Under the pieces are notes generated by a model. That model ran no database searches. It saw nothing but the letters and a program-made list of their open reading frames with translations, and was not told the DNA's origin. From positions 1 through 20,175 of the forward strand of contig CAYUFB010000022.1 in NCBI GenBank assembly GCA_964444125.1: DNA of 20,175 nt, in the 5' to 3' direction. How positions within the stretch are numbered: the stretch's first letter is position 1; each line of letters begins with the position of its first letter. Source of the DNA: CAYUFB01 sp964444125 (GTDB lineage: Bacteria > Patescibacteriota > Dojkabacteria > B142 > JAFGMG01). Shown in pieces: positions 14,801-20,175 of the stretch. Both the position numbers and the translations under genes were made by a program.

Positions 14801-14895
14801 TCGAACATTATCAAAAGATCATATTCGTTTTGGAAAATACAGATAGGATTATGAAAGAGATTGATAAACTACCTAAGGATTGGGAAAAAGAATAA
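11836..14895 (+). CDS. type IIG/IIL-like restriction nuclease-methyltransferase
   Basis: This 1019-residue single chain combines cutting and N6-adenine methylation. The N-terminal PD-(D/E)XK nuclease has PDF at 58-60 and ETK at 73-75, then GQMTRYYGYTN at about 88-98. A helical connector follows. The methyltransferase part shows the motif X-like GAYYTPQPVVQFI (328-340), motif I DPATGTGTF (375-383) binding S-adenosylmethionine, and catalytic motif IV NPPY (497-500). The C-terminal 400 or so residues would recognise the DNA target. No helicase domain is present between nuclease and methyltransferase, so it is shorter than type ISP enzymes (about 1500 residues) and fits type IIG/IIL. All key residues are intact. 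It lies second in an operon with the zinc-ribbon protein and the DUF6414-AAA+ pair. Target sequence cannot be read from the protein. Confidence 0.9.
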   Translation: MNEAVNKYIESISKKYTNEHTSEYGYRTDFEILLSEVFEKINVKEIEHDAKTKEGNKPDFIVTKNSVPILYIETKDIGIDLDKVETSGQMTRYYGYTNLVLTDYVEFRFYRNGEKYEEPIVIGTYNKKDRTIQAHPEKYEQLQKTLIDFTLSHKEPIKSGFHLSKIMGGKAQRIRDNILQLFDSKSESANDLTKVYETIKQLLIHDLSYTDFADMYAQTLVYGLFVARFHDESKNTFSRTEARDLIPASNPFLRHFFDHIAGPDFNKRLEYIVNELCEVFSHADVEKLMEDYYRKEKYGADTKGPDPVIHFYEDFLKEYDPVLRKKMGAYYTPQPVVQFIIRSVDKILKNEFGLSSGLSDTSKTEQGIHKVQVLDPATGTGTFYSAVIGHIYKDLKQKDQLGRWPKYVHNDLLPRIHGFELMMAPYTIAHLKLSMAFKKTGFIYFNDRLGIYLTNSLEDVETQQGLFAFGFAESIAQEFKEASKIKKETPIMVVVGNPPYSVSSTNKGDWITKQLNVYKQDLNERNIQPLSDDYIKFIRYAEHFIEKNKSGIVAMITNNSFIDGLIHRQMRKHLLETFDDIYILDLHGNSKKKEKAPDGSKDENVFDIMQGVSINLFIRKTAEKTELGKVHHFDLHGSRGEKFKFLDNNLIDSVNWKILDYDNQSYYFVPKDFSLHEEYDKGFKLDELFIKSSSGIKTERDSLCIHYTPESLDRVIKDLVELDTDIFRSNYSERADGRDWKLSEAQKDIKVSKSTMIRIAYKPFDNRYSIYTGKTKGFMAYPRQMTTELFINNSNPALALMRKQVNTENFQTVLVTKNQIDLNFYGFQSYIFPLYGLDRSPNINKSISNRLEEALGEFSPEELFDYIYATLYSPSYRQRYKEFLKIDFPRIPYPTNRKAFDEYAKYGKELRELHLLESQVLQNASLPFPESGSDTVENIVLKDNKVYINETQYFGNVSETAWNFYIGGYQPAQKWLKDRKGKSLSNEDIEHYQKIIFVLENTDRIMKEIDKLPKDWEKE

Positions 14896-14918
14896 ATTAT
14901 TTCAACTAAATAAGTAAT

Positions 14919-15686
14919 ATGGCAAATCAAAAATCAGGCTTAATAAAAATTGTGTATTTTGATGAATTGTCCGCAATTGACTACCTTGAAATTTCAAACA
15001 AAGGGAGTCAAAACAAATCATCAGAGAAGGTAACAGGGAAAAATGTTAAGGGTGAATTAAAAACGAAAGCAGGTATTAGTAGTGATAGTTTACTTTCTAA
15101 GATAATCAACCCGATCCTAAGCTTAAATCTTGGGGCGGAAACATCAGCAAGTATATCTGCATTGGGAGAGTCAGTTGTGAAAACTTCAATTTCTAATACT
15201 GTTTTGTCTGACTATATAGAAAAGGCAGATAAGGATAATAGAATTATAAAGTTAGAAGACTATACAATCACAACAAATTCAGAATCTTTCTCATATATAA
15301 AAATGCTGACTCCATACTTTGGAATGTTTAACATTCCCGAAAGCGGAATCAACATTCAAAACTTTGATCAAGTGCTTGAAGCAGGAAAAGGTTACTATGA
15401 ATTAATAGCAAATAGCCTAATCAATAACGATACAAAGATTCTTAGATTCAATATTAAGGCTTTCCGAAATAATTACCATCTTGTCGACCTGACAAAAATG
15501 AAGATTAAATTATACGGAATAAAAGTCGGTGAAGCTACCCTTGAATCCGTCAAAGCAGGTCAAGAATTCTCACTACAAAAACAATCTGTACCTGATGTTA
15601 AAGAAATCGCAGAAGGAGTTTCAAGAAAGGAAACGTATTTCGATTTAATTGATGTCGTATTAGTAGGAATCAAGGAAAAGCCATGA
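14919..15686 (+). CDS. DUF6414-like protein
   Basis: This 255-residue protein opens with LIKIVYFDELSAIDYLEISN, the kind of start I associate with DUF6414 proteins (I/V-Y-F-D-E, then D-Y-L). After a lysine- and serine-rich linker (residues about 28-60) come a glycine-containing segment (LSLNLGAETSASISALGES) and a mixed alpha/beta C-terminal half. No catalytic motif, signal peptide or membrane span is visible; it is presumably cytoplasmic. Its stop overlaps the start of the AAA+ ATPase gene (ATGA at 15683-15686), so the two are made together and likely form a functional pair. It follows the restriction-methyltransferase gene by 23 bases. The family name is by memory of its N-terminus; function is unknown. 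Confidence 0.6.
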   Translation: MANQKSGLIKIVYFDELSAIDYLEISNKGSQNKSSEKVTGKNVKGELKTKAGISSDSLLSKIINPILSLNLGAETSASISALGESVVKTSISNTVLSDYIEKADKDNRIIKLEDYTITTNSESFSYIKMLTPYFGMFNIPESGINIQNFDQVLEAGKGYYELIANSLINNDTKILRFNIKAFRNNYHLVDLTKMKIKLYGIKVGEATLESVKAGQEFSLQKQSVPDVKEIAEGVSRKETYFDLIDVVLVGIKEKP

Positions 15687-16825
15687 GTCAAAATGTCTAT
15701 ATTTATAATGGTTCAAAGAATGGATTTACAAGATTTGTTGAGTCAAAACTAAGCAATCAACAATTCAAAGATCTTACTGATTTGGCTTACGCTCACGATG
15801 CAAACAGTCGTATTTTTACAGTAAAACAAGAGAATCAAGATACTAATAGTCAGCCAATAACCACTTTTCCTAAAATTAGTAATCTTGTTATTAGTGCAGA
15901 TGAATACAGCGGAGTAAACGAAAGCTTACTTTTCAATATTGAAAAATATGTTGAATTATTTCAAGTTGAAAACTTGATAGTCCATAACCCACCGAAATTG
16001 CTAGAGTCAAACCTCGTGAGAGCGTATTCAGAAAAAATTAAAGTAGAAAATGAGCAATATAAACATATTGATGATAAAGAAATAAAAGAGATCAATACAA
16101 CTCTTAACAATGAATTAGTTGGACAACCAGAAGCAATAGAGAAAATATTAATAAATCTCATTACACTCAAAAGGCAAGACTCCAAACACAAACCGCTGGT
16201 TATATTATTGTACGGACCATCTGGAGTAGGAAAAACAGAATCAGCGAAGTTAATAGCTACTTCACTCGGAGAAACTCTTTTTCGTAAGCAACTTTCAATG
16301 TTTCAAAATAGCGATTTTATGACATATCTGTTTGGCGGTAAACATAATGAAAAAAGTTTGGCAAGAGATCTATTAGAACGAGAAAGTAATGTAATACTAT
16401 TCGACGAATTCGACAAAGCTAACCAAGTTGCTCACTCTGCTTTTTATCAACTTTTTGATGAAGGAATTTTTGAAGATAAAAACTATTCTGTCATACTAAA
16501 TGATACCGTAATCTTTTGTACATCGAATTACTCCGATATTCCTACTATCCGAAAGGAGTTAGGAGATCCGATATTTTCTAGGTTTGATAGTCATATTCAA
16601 TATAATGCTTTAAATAAAACAGATATTCAATTAATTGTTTCTAAATCGATCGATGTGGAATTATCTATGTTAAATAACAATACAACAATAAACAAAGTCG
16701 AAGTATTAAACAAATTTGAACCTTTTTTAAGTAAAATTAATAATGCAAGATTGGCAAGAAATCTTGTAAGGGAATACTTCTCAAAATTGCTTTTAGATGA
16801 TGTTTTAAATAATAATAACCAATAG
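15683..16825 (+). CDS. ClpA/ClpX-like AAA+ ATPase
   Basis: This 380-residue protein has an N-terminal domain of about 130 residues with no match I know, then an AAA+ module introduced by LNNELVGQPEAIEKI as in ClpA/ClpB second domains. Visible motifs are Walker A GPSGVGKT (178-185), Walker B VILFDEFDK (237-245), sensor 1 CTSNY (279-283) and an arginine-finger-like GDPIFSRFD (294-302). A small C-terminal helical lid follows. Such ATPases form hexamers that unfold or remodel a partner. There is no ClpP-binding tripeptide that I can see and no protease gene nearby, so a remodelling or sensing role with the overlapping DUF6414 protein is more likely (inference). It has the only clear Shine-Dalgarno sequence in the window, AAGGA shortly before ATG 15683. 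Confidence 0.85.
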   Translation: MSQNVYIYNGSKNGFTRFVESKLSNQQFKDLTDLAYAHDANSRIFTVKQENQDTNSQPITTFPKISNLVISADEYSGVNESLLFNIEKYVELFQVENLIVHNPPKLLESNLVRAYSEKIKVENEQYKHIDDKEIKEINTTLNNELVGQPEAIEKILINLITLKRQDSKHKPLVILLYGPSGVGKTESAKLIATSLGETLFRKQLSMFQNSDFMTYLFGGKHNEKSLARDLLERESNVILFDEFDKANQVAHSAFYQLFDEGIFEDKNYSVILNDTVIFCTSNYSDIPTIRKELGDPIFSRFDSHIQYNALNKTDIQLIVSKSIDVELSMLNNNTTINKVEVLNKFEPFLSKINNARLARNLVREYFSKLLLDDVLNNNNQ

Positions 16826-16852
16826 ATATTTAATATAACTTTCAGAATACTT

Positions 16853-17194
16853 ATGAAAACTAACGATGATTTGAAACTTCCTCAGAATCCAACACTTGCT
16901 AACTTTCAGCAGTATGTTAAAGATTTAGAAGAAGCTCGAGGGTTTTCAGAACAAACAATTTTGCAAAAATGCTTAATGCTCGGTGAAGAAGTCGGAGAGC
17001 TATTCAAAGCAATTAGAAAAACAGAAGGGGTAACAGTAGACGCTAATTCAAAATTTGGAACTATCACAGAAGAATTAGCAGATTGTTTAATATTCTTATG
17101 CTCAATTGCTAACAAATACGGAATTGATTTAGAAAAATCTTTTAGAGATAAAGAAGAAATCAATAAGAAACGAGTTTGGAAGGCGATTCAATAG
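16853..17194 (+). CDS. MazG-like nucleotide pyrophosphohydrolase
   Basis: This 113-residue protein is of the all-alpha NTP pyrophosphohydrolase (MazG) fold, which cleaves (d)NTPs to monophosphates and pyrophosphate. The metal-binding pattern is present: GEEVGELFKAIR (EEVGE at 45-49), then EELADCLIFLCSIANKYGID (EELAD at 73-77), and a final KSFRDKEEINKKRVW helix. It is a single-domain member and looks complete. It follows the AAA+ gene by 27 bases without a terminator between, so it belongs to the same operon. In defence islands such enzymes could act on the nucleotide pool during infection; here that role is inferred from context, and housekeeping is possible. Confidence 0.85.
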   Translation: MKTNDDLKLPQNPTLANFQQYVKDLEEARGFSEQTILQKCLMLGEEVGELFKAIRKTEGVTVDANSKFGTITEELADCLIFLCSIANKYGIDLEKSFRDKEEINKKRVWKAIQ

Positions 17195-17195
17195 C

Positions 17196-17260
17196 CCTGT
17201 AAGCAAGTATCTTACAAATATTTGTACGTTCTTGACTTACAGGTGTCTTTTTAGTATACT
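17196..17260 (+). promoter_or_regulatory. hairpin, palindrome and promoter of the RloA/RloB pair
   Basis: TTGACT (17232-17237), a 17-base spacer and TATACT (17255-17260) form a near-consensus promoter with a leader of about 22 bases to ATG 17290. Overlapping it is an inverted repeat, CCTGTAAG-CAAG (17196-17207) with CTTG-A-CTTACAGG (17231-17243), whose right arm contains the -35 box. In its loop is the perfect 14-base palindrome TACAAATATTTGTA (17213-17226). A short T-run follows the hairpin, so it may terminate the upstream operon. The palindrome could be a repressor operator. Confidence 0.75.
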
Positions 17261-17289
17261 CTAAGCAAATAATTAACAAATATACTCAA

Positions 17290-18501
17290 ATGATATATTC
17301 AATCAAATGTAAAAATTTTTATTCTTTTGCAGATGAATATTTGTTGAATTTTGAGGTAAACGATAAAGCTCCAAACAATAATGGCTACTTTACCTCTCCA
17401 AACGGAAAAAAACTTTCAAAAGTAGCTGTTGTTATCGGTGCTAATGCATCAGGAAAAACAAACCTACTTAAAATTCTACCTTTTTTGAAATGGTTAATAA
17501 CTGATTCGTTTAATAGCAATCCTATTTCGCCAATTCCAATAAAACCGTTTTTATTCAGAAAGAATCAACAAGAGCCGTCAGAAGTGTCTGTAGTGTTTGA
17601 GTTAGACAAGCAAGTGTATATCTATGAGTTTTCACTTAACGAACAAAGAATTCTTGAAGAACGATTATTGATTAGGACTAAAACAGAAAAAAGAGAGACA
17701 AATAAAACTTTATTTTCACGTAAGTGGAACAATAAAACGAATCAATATGTCTTTTCGGAGGGACTTTTCGGACTTCCTAAAGAATTCTCCAACCTTTTAA
17801 GAGCAAATGCTAGCATTGTTAGTACTGCACTCAGATTGAATCACAAAACAAGTCAAGAAATTGGTGCTTATTGGAACAAAATCGCAACAAATGTTGTAGA
17901 AGCTGGTTGGATTGGTGATAAACTACTACCAAACTCAAATATTGACCTTTTTGACGCTTTGAACTTTTATGGAGATAATACTGAAATTAAAAATAAAGCA
18001 GAAGAAATATTATCAAGATTTGATCTAGGATTTAATGCTTTCAATATCATTAAAGAAAAGCAAGGCGATGGAATCTCGATAAATGTACAAGTCTCACACA
18101 GATTTAACAATACGGAATATTTGTTACCTTTCCAGTATGAATCAGCAGGTACAAAGCAATTATTTGTAATTTTAAAAACTATTTTACAAGTGCTCCTTTT
18201 CGGCGGTGTAGCTGTTCTTGACGAACTAGATGTAAACTTACACCCTGAAATGATAATTGCATTATATGACTTGTTTATAAATCCTGAAACCAACCCTACA
18301 AATGCACAAATTCTATTTAGTACCCACAGTCATAGAATTTTAAATGAGCTTGATAAGTATCAAATATTCTTAGTAGAAAAAGATCAAAATGGTTCAAGTA
18401 ATGCATGGCGACTTGATGAAGTAAAAGGAGTTAGAGCTGACGATAATTACTATATGAAATATATTACAGGTGCTTATGGTGCAACACCTAAAATCAGCTA
18501 A
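17290..18501 (+). CDS. rloA: RloA-like AAA/ABC-type ATPase
   Basis: This 403-residue ATPase belongs to the AAA_15/AAA_21 group related to OLD and SMC heads. It starts with the typical IYSIKCKNFYSFADEYLLNF strand-loop-strand. Walker A is GANASGKT (50-57), a signature-like YESAGTKQ lies at 283-290, Walker B with D-loop is VAVLDELDVNLHPE (307-320), and the H-loop is STHSH (344-348). The middle region probably forms the dimer arm. The next gene, two bases downstream, encodes a RloB-like protein, the usual partner. ATPase plus TOPRIM-like pairs of this kind (PARIS AriA/AriB, split OLD) are known abortive-infection systems. It has its own promoter, separate from the restriction operon. Confidence 0.85.
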   Translation: MIYSIKCKNFYSFADEYLLNFEVNDKAPNNNGYFTSPNGKKLSKVAVVIGANASGKTNLLKILPFLKWLITDSFNSNPISPIPIKPFLFRKNQQEPSEVSVVFELDKQVYIYEFSLNEQRILEERLLIRTKTEKRETNKTLFSRKWNNKTNQYVFSEGLFGLPKEFSNLLRANASIVSTALRLNHKTSQEIGAYWNKIATNVVEAGWIGDKLLPNSNIDLFDALNFYGDNTEIKNKAEEILSRFDLGFNAFNIIKEKQGDGISINVQVSHRFNNTEYLLPFQYESAGTKQLFVILKTILQVLLFGGVAVLDELDVNLHPEMIIALYDLFINPETNPTNAQILFSTHSHRILNELDKYQIFLVEKDQNGSSNAWRLDEVKGVRADDNYYMKYITGAYGATPKIS

Positions 18502-18503
18502 AT

Positions 18504-19037
18504 ATGACAAGAATACATCGTAAAAGAAAATTCCAAAGAGTAAGTAAGAAAACAATTCTTTTGTATTGTGAGGGAAAAAACGATGAATATTTTTGTAAAC
18601 ATCTAAAAGCACTTTTTAATACTAATGTTAAAAAATCAATTACAATTCGTGGAGGACGGGGCGGAAGTCCATTTGATATCGTAAACAGTGCAAGTAGAAT
18701 ATTAGGTGCTTTCGATATTAGAGTTGTAATTTTGGATTCAGATAAAACACCTCCTGAAATTGAAAAAGCCAGAGTATATGCAAAAAAGAAAAAGATTACT
18801 TTGATTGAGAATGTACCATGTTTAGAAATGTTATTGCTACAGATTTTAGATTATAATTTGAAAGGTAAGCAAAAAGATTCACAAGCATTAAAAAAGCTTT
18901 TTGAGAATCAATATATTCCTGCAAATAGAAGGACTGATTTATCCAAGTACTCAGAAATATTTACAAAGGAGATTATCACGAACAAGTTAGATTCAATTTC
19001 AATACTGAAAACTTTAGTGGATTTATTAACCGATTAA
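18504..19037 (+). CDS. rloB: RloB-like TOPRIM effector
   Basis: This 177-residue protein carries a TOPRIM-like core: KKTILLYCEGKNDEYFCKHL (Glu23 in the EG motif), RGGRGGSPFDIV (about 49-60), VVILDSDK (Asp78 and Asp80, the DxD motif), and ENVPCLEMLLLQIL (102-115), as in RloB proteins. TOPRIM nucleases coordinate metal with the Glu and Asp residues, so a nuclease is expected. It is paired with the ATPase gene two bases upstream. Its start codon has no Shine-Dalgarno sequence. In related PARIS systems the ATPase releases the TOPRIM effector on sensing a phage anti-restriction protein. Whether this pair works in that way is inference. Confidence 0.82.
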   Translation: MTRIHRKRKFQRVSKKTILLYCEGKNDEYFCKHLKALFNTNVKKSITIRGGRGGSPFDIVNSASRILGAFDIRVVILDSDKTPPEIEKARVYAKKKKITLIENVPCLEMLLLQILDYNLKGKQKDSQALKKLFENQYIPANRRTDLSKYSEIFTKEIITNKLDSISILKTLVDLLTD

Positions 19038-19611
19038 ATCAAAAATCCAATTTTATTTGATAAATCAGAATTTAATGATTTATACGTTGCGAATAGGCTA
19101 GATATTGCTTGACTATTCGATAATATCAAGGTGCGAATAAGCGACCTCATCGTCCGCCATTGCTTTCTTATTCGAACCCGATCAATTTCGATAAGTTGTG
19201 AAATCACCGGTGTAAAGGTGGTTCCGACTATCTTCCCGTCATCTACTTCAATCTTCTCAAAGAATAATTGTAGATATTTTCTCTTTAATTCTGGCGTTGC
19301 ATCTTTGTAAGTTTGTTGAATATCTTCCGATAATGCCAGTACATCATTGAGAATGCTGATTGTTTTCGTGTGATCCTTTTGAATATCTAATAATCCCGAA
19401 TGTGCCTGTTCAAGATCATCCTTCAATCTGTTGTGGATATCAGCGAATTCATCTCTATTGATTAGTCTATCAAGTCTATCATCTTCTGCGTTTTTCATTC
19501 TCTGCTTGGTTTTCGAGATAATCTGTTTCAAATGCTTTTCCTCTTTTGACTCAGTCTGTCTAACCTCTGAGATAATTTCTTTGGCGGTTTGCACAACATA
19601 TTTTTTTTTAA
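19034..19611 (-). pseudogene. 3' fragment of a second serine recombinase
   Basis: The minus strand from 19611 to 19153 encodes LKKKYVVQTAKEIISEVRQT and onward, aligning with the last 150 or so residues of the recombinase at 6184-7710 (shared KNAEDDR, DEF, RLK, RKYL, FFE, TPVI, QL). The N-terminal catalytic and zinc-ribbon parts are missing, cut by an insertion sequence at 19612. Similarity ends at WR (TGGCGGA, 19159-19153). Beyond it the frame continues for 39 residues through unrelated DNA to a TAA at 19034, overlapping the end of the RloB gene. Those residues are the outer half of the attachment site, just as the intact recombinase ends in tRNA sequence. It cannot be functional. Confidence 0.85.
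19134..19174. other. right attachment junction (attP-like) with inverted arms
   Basis: CGAATAAG (19134-19141) and CTTATTCG (19167-19174) form a perfect inverted repeat centred at 19154, inside TCCGCCA (19153-19159), the heptamer shared with the end of tRNA-Ser. The right arm is part of a second recombinase gene's conserved end and lies at the same distance from the heptamer as in attL. Symmetric arms around a short core are the design of serine-recombinase attachment sites. This would be the junction between the first element's right end and a second element's left end. Confidence 0.55.
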
Positions 19612-20118
19612 GGGTCTTGCCCAGTTAACCAAGTATAAATAACTAGTTAACATTGGTATAATAGGCAAGAATGAACATACACTTTCGTCGACGAATCTCT
19701 AACCAAAAAATACTCCACAATTCTGAGGTCTTTCATTGCGGATATTCAGTCTTCCAAATCCGCTCAAATCGTTGGGGTTAATCGGAAAACTACCGATAGA
19801 TACTTTAACTACTTCAGAGGTCTAATCCGACGTTCTGCCCTTGAAGAAAGACTCTCTCTTCATTTGGATAACGGGATAGAGGCTGATGAGAGCTACTTTG
19901 GACCCAGAAGGGGCAGAGGAAAGCGAGGACGAGGAGCAAGAGGTAAAATCATAGTATTTGGTCTTCTTAAGAGAAATGGAAAAGTATATTGTGAGATAAT
20001 TAAAAATACTGAAAAGAAAGTCTTAATGCCGATAATCAGAAGAGTCGTACAATCTGGCTCAGATATATATTCGGATGGTTGGAAATCATATAATGCACTG
20101 GCGATATATGGATACAAT
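19612..20118 (+). mobile_element. degraded IS1595-type insertion sequence
   Basis: The left end begins GGGTCTTGCCCAGTTAACCA at 19612, right where recombinase similarity stops. The next 60 bases form a long imperfect hairpin (TCTTGCC at 19615-19621 with GGCAAGA at 19664-19670, plus repeated GTTAAC), a usual guard against outside transcription. An extended -10 TGGTATAAT (19654-19662) lies nine bases before ATG 19671, so its message would be leaderless. The transposase reading is interrupted at about 20118 by unrelated DNA, so no right end is visible. Family assignment rests on the transposase. Confidence 0.75.
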
Positions 20119-20154
20119 CGCTCCTGTCCCATAAAAATGAGTTTTAGATTGTGA
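19671..20154 (+). pseudogene. IS1595/ISXO2-type transposase, frameshifted and truncated
   Basis: Residues encoded from 19864 on (NGIEADESYFGPRRGRGKRG, GKIIVFGLLKRNGKVYCEII, SDIYSDGWKSYNAL) match the DDE domain of IS1595-type transposases, with catalytic Asp in ADE and SDG. Upstream, the same frame continues back to 19676 as TYTFVDESLTKKYSTILRSF with the helix-turn-helix AQIVGVNRKTTDRYFNYFRG. The only ATG with promoter (19671, MNIHF) is in another frame, so a two-base deletion near the start has broken the gene. After GYNR (about 20118) the sequence no longer resembles a transposase and stops at 20154. The last catalytic part is missing. Confidence 0.75.
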
Positions 20155-20175
20155 TAAGCGAGAGCTGACCGACAT
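20119..20175. other. unidentified DNA interrupting the insertion sequence
   Basis: From about 20119 the sequence (starting near CTCCTGTCCCATAAAAATGA) no longer fits the transposase and continues to the window edge. An abrupt switch with a TGTCCC-type end suggests another mobile element inserted here, but only 57 bases are visible. Confidence 0.3.

Noticed and set aside
11836..14895. Type ISP or type I restriction enzyme
   Set aside because: There is no helicase domain, no separate specificity or motor subunit, and the chain is too short.
6216..19159. Prophage
   Set aside because: No capsid, terminase, portal, tail or lysis genes are present; the cargo is defence and replication-type genes.
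1..20175. Recoded UGA as in Gracilibacteria or Absconditabacteria
   Set aside because: UGA stops fall at natural gene ends (15686, 10025, 1561) and no conserved gene is interrupted by it.

Overview
The window is AT-rich bacterial DNA using the standard code: UGA ends real genes, for example in the ATGA overlap at 15683-15686. Shine-Dalgarno sequences are almost absent, and several promoters sit so close to the start codon that the messages would be leaderless or nearly so. The RecG-like gene, the secreted and membrane-anchored surface proteins, the anchored DsbA-like protein and the compact layout would fit a small-genome lineage such as Patescibacteria/CPR. That placement is inference only; no marker gene in the window settles it.

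Left part (1-6222), host chromosome. It holds the 5' two thirds of recG on the minus strand with a 36-residue membrane peptide overlapping its start, a two-gene minus-strand operon for a secreted six-cysteine protein and a membrane-anchored surface protein, a divergent DsbA-like thiol oxidoreductase, an EamA-type transporter and a tRNA-Ser(UGA). A 375-base gap (3916-4290) contains strong hairpins and a terminator.

Middle part (about 6216-19159), an integrated element of about 12.9 kb. Its left end lies in the 3' end of tRNA-Ser, and the C-terminus of its large serine recombinase is read from the antisense of the tRNA. Its right end is marked by a second copy of the shared heptamer TCCGCCA, with 8-bp inverted arms centred on it. 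Immediately beyond that is the conserved end of a second, related recombinase gene, so two elements appear to stand head to tail. The element has two divergent halves. The minus-strand half (7713-11318) is a maintenance module: a MerR-like regulator, small hypothetical genes, an HTH replication-type protein, a replication-relaxation-like protein, a 43-residue protein and the recombinase. Three gaps in this half carry strong RNA-like secondary structures upstream of the next gene. The plus-strand half (11500-19037) is a defence cargo: a zinc-ribbon protein, a single-chain nuclease-methyltransferase (type IIG/IIL-like), a DUF6414-like protein overlapping a ClpA/ClpX-like AAA+ ATPase, a MazG-like pyrophosphohydrolase, then a separate promoter and a RloA/RloB (ATPase plus TOPRIM-like) pair.

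Right part (19153-20175), decayed mobile DNA. The second recombinase gene is cut by an IS1595-type insertion sequence that is itself frameshifted near its start and interrupted near position 20119.

The observations most worth following are the three-way-junction structure at 8989-9139, the mutually exclusive hairpins at 7869-7976, the tandem attachment-site geometry, and the DUF6414-AAA+ pair embedded between a restriction-modification enzyme and MazG.
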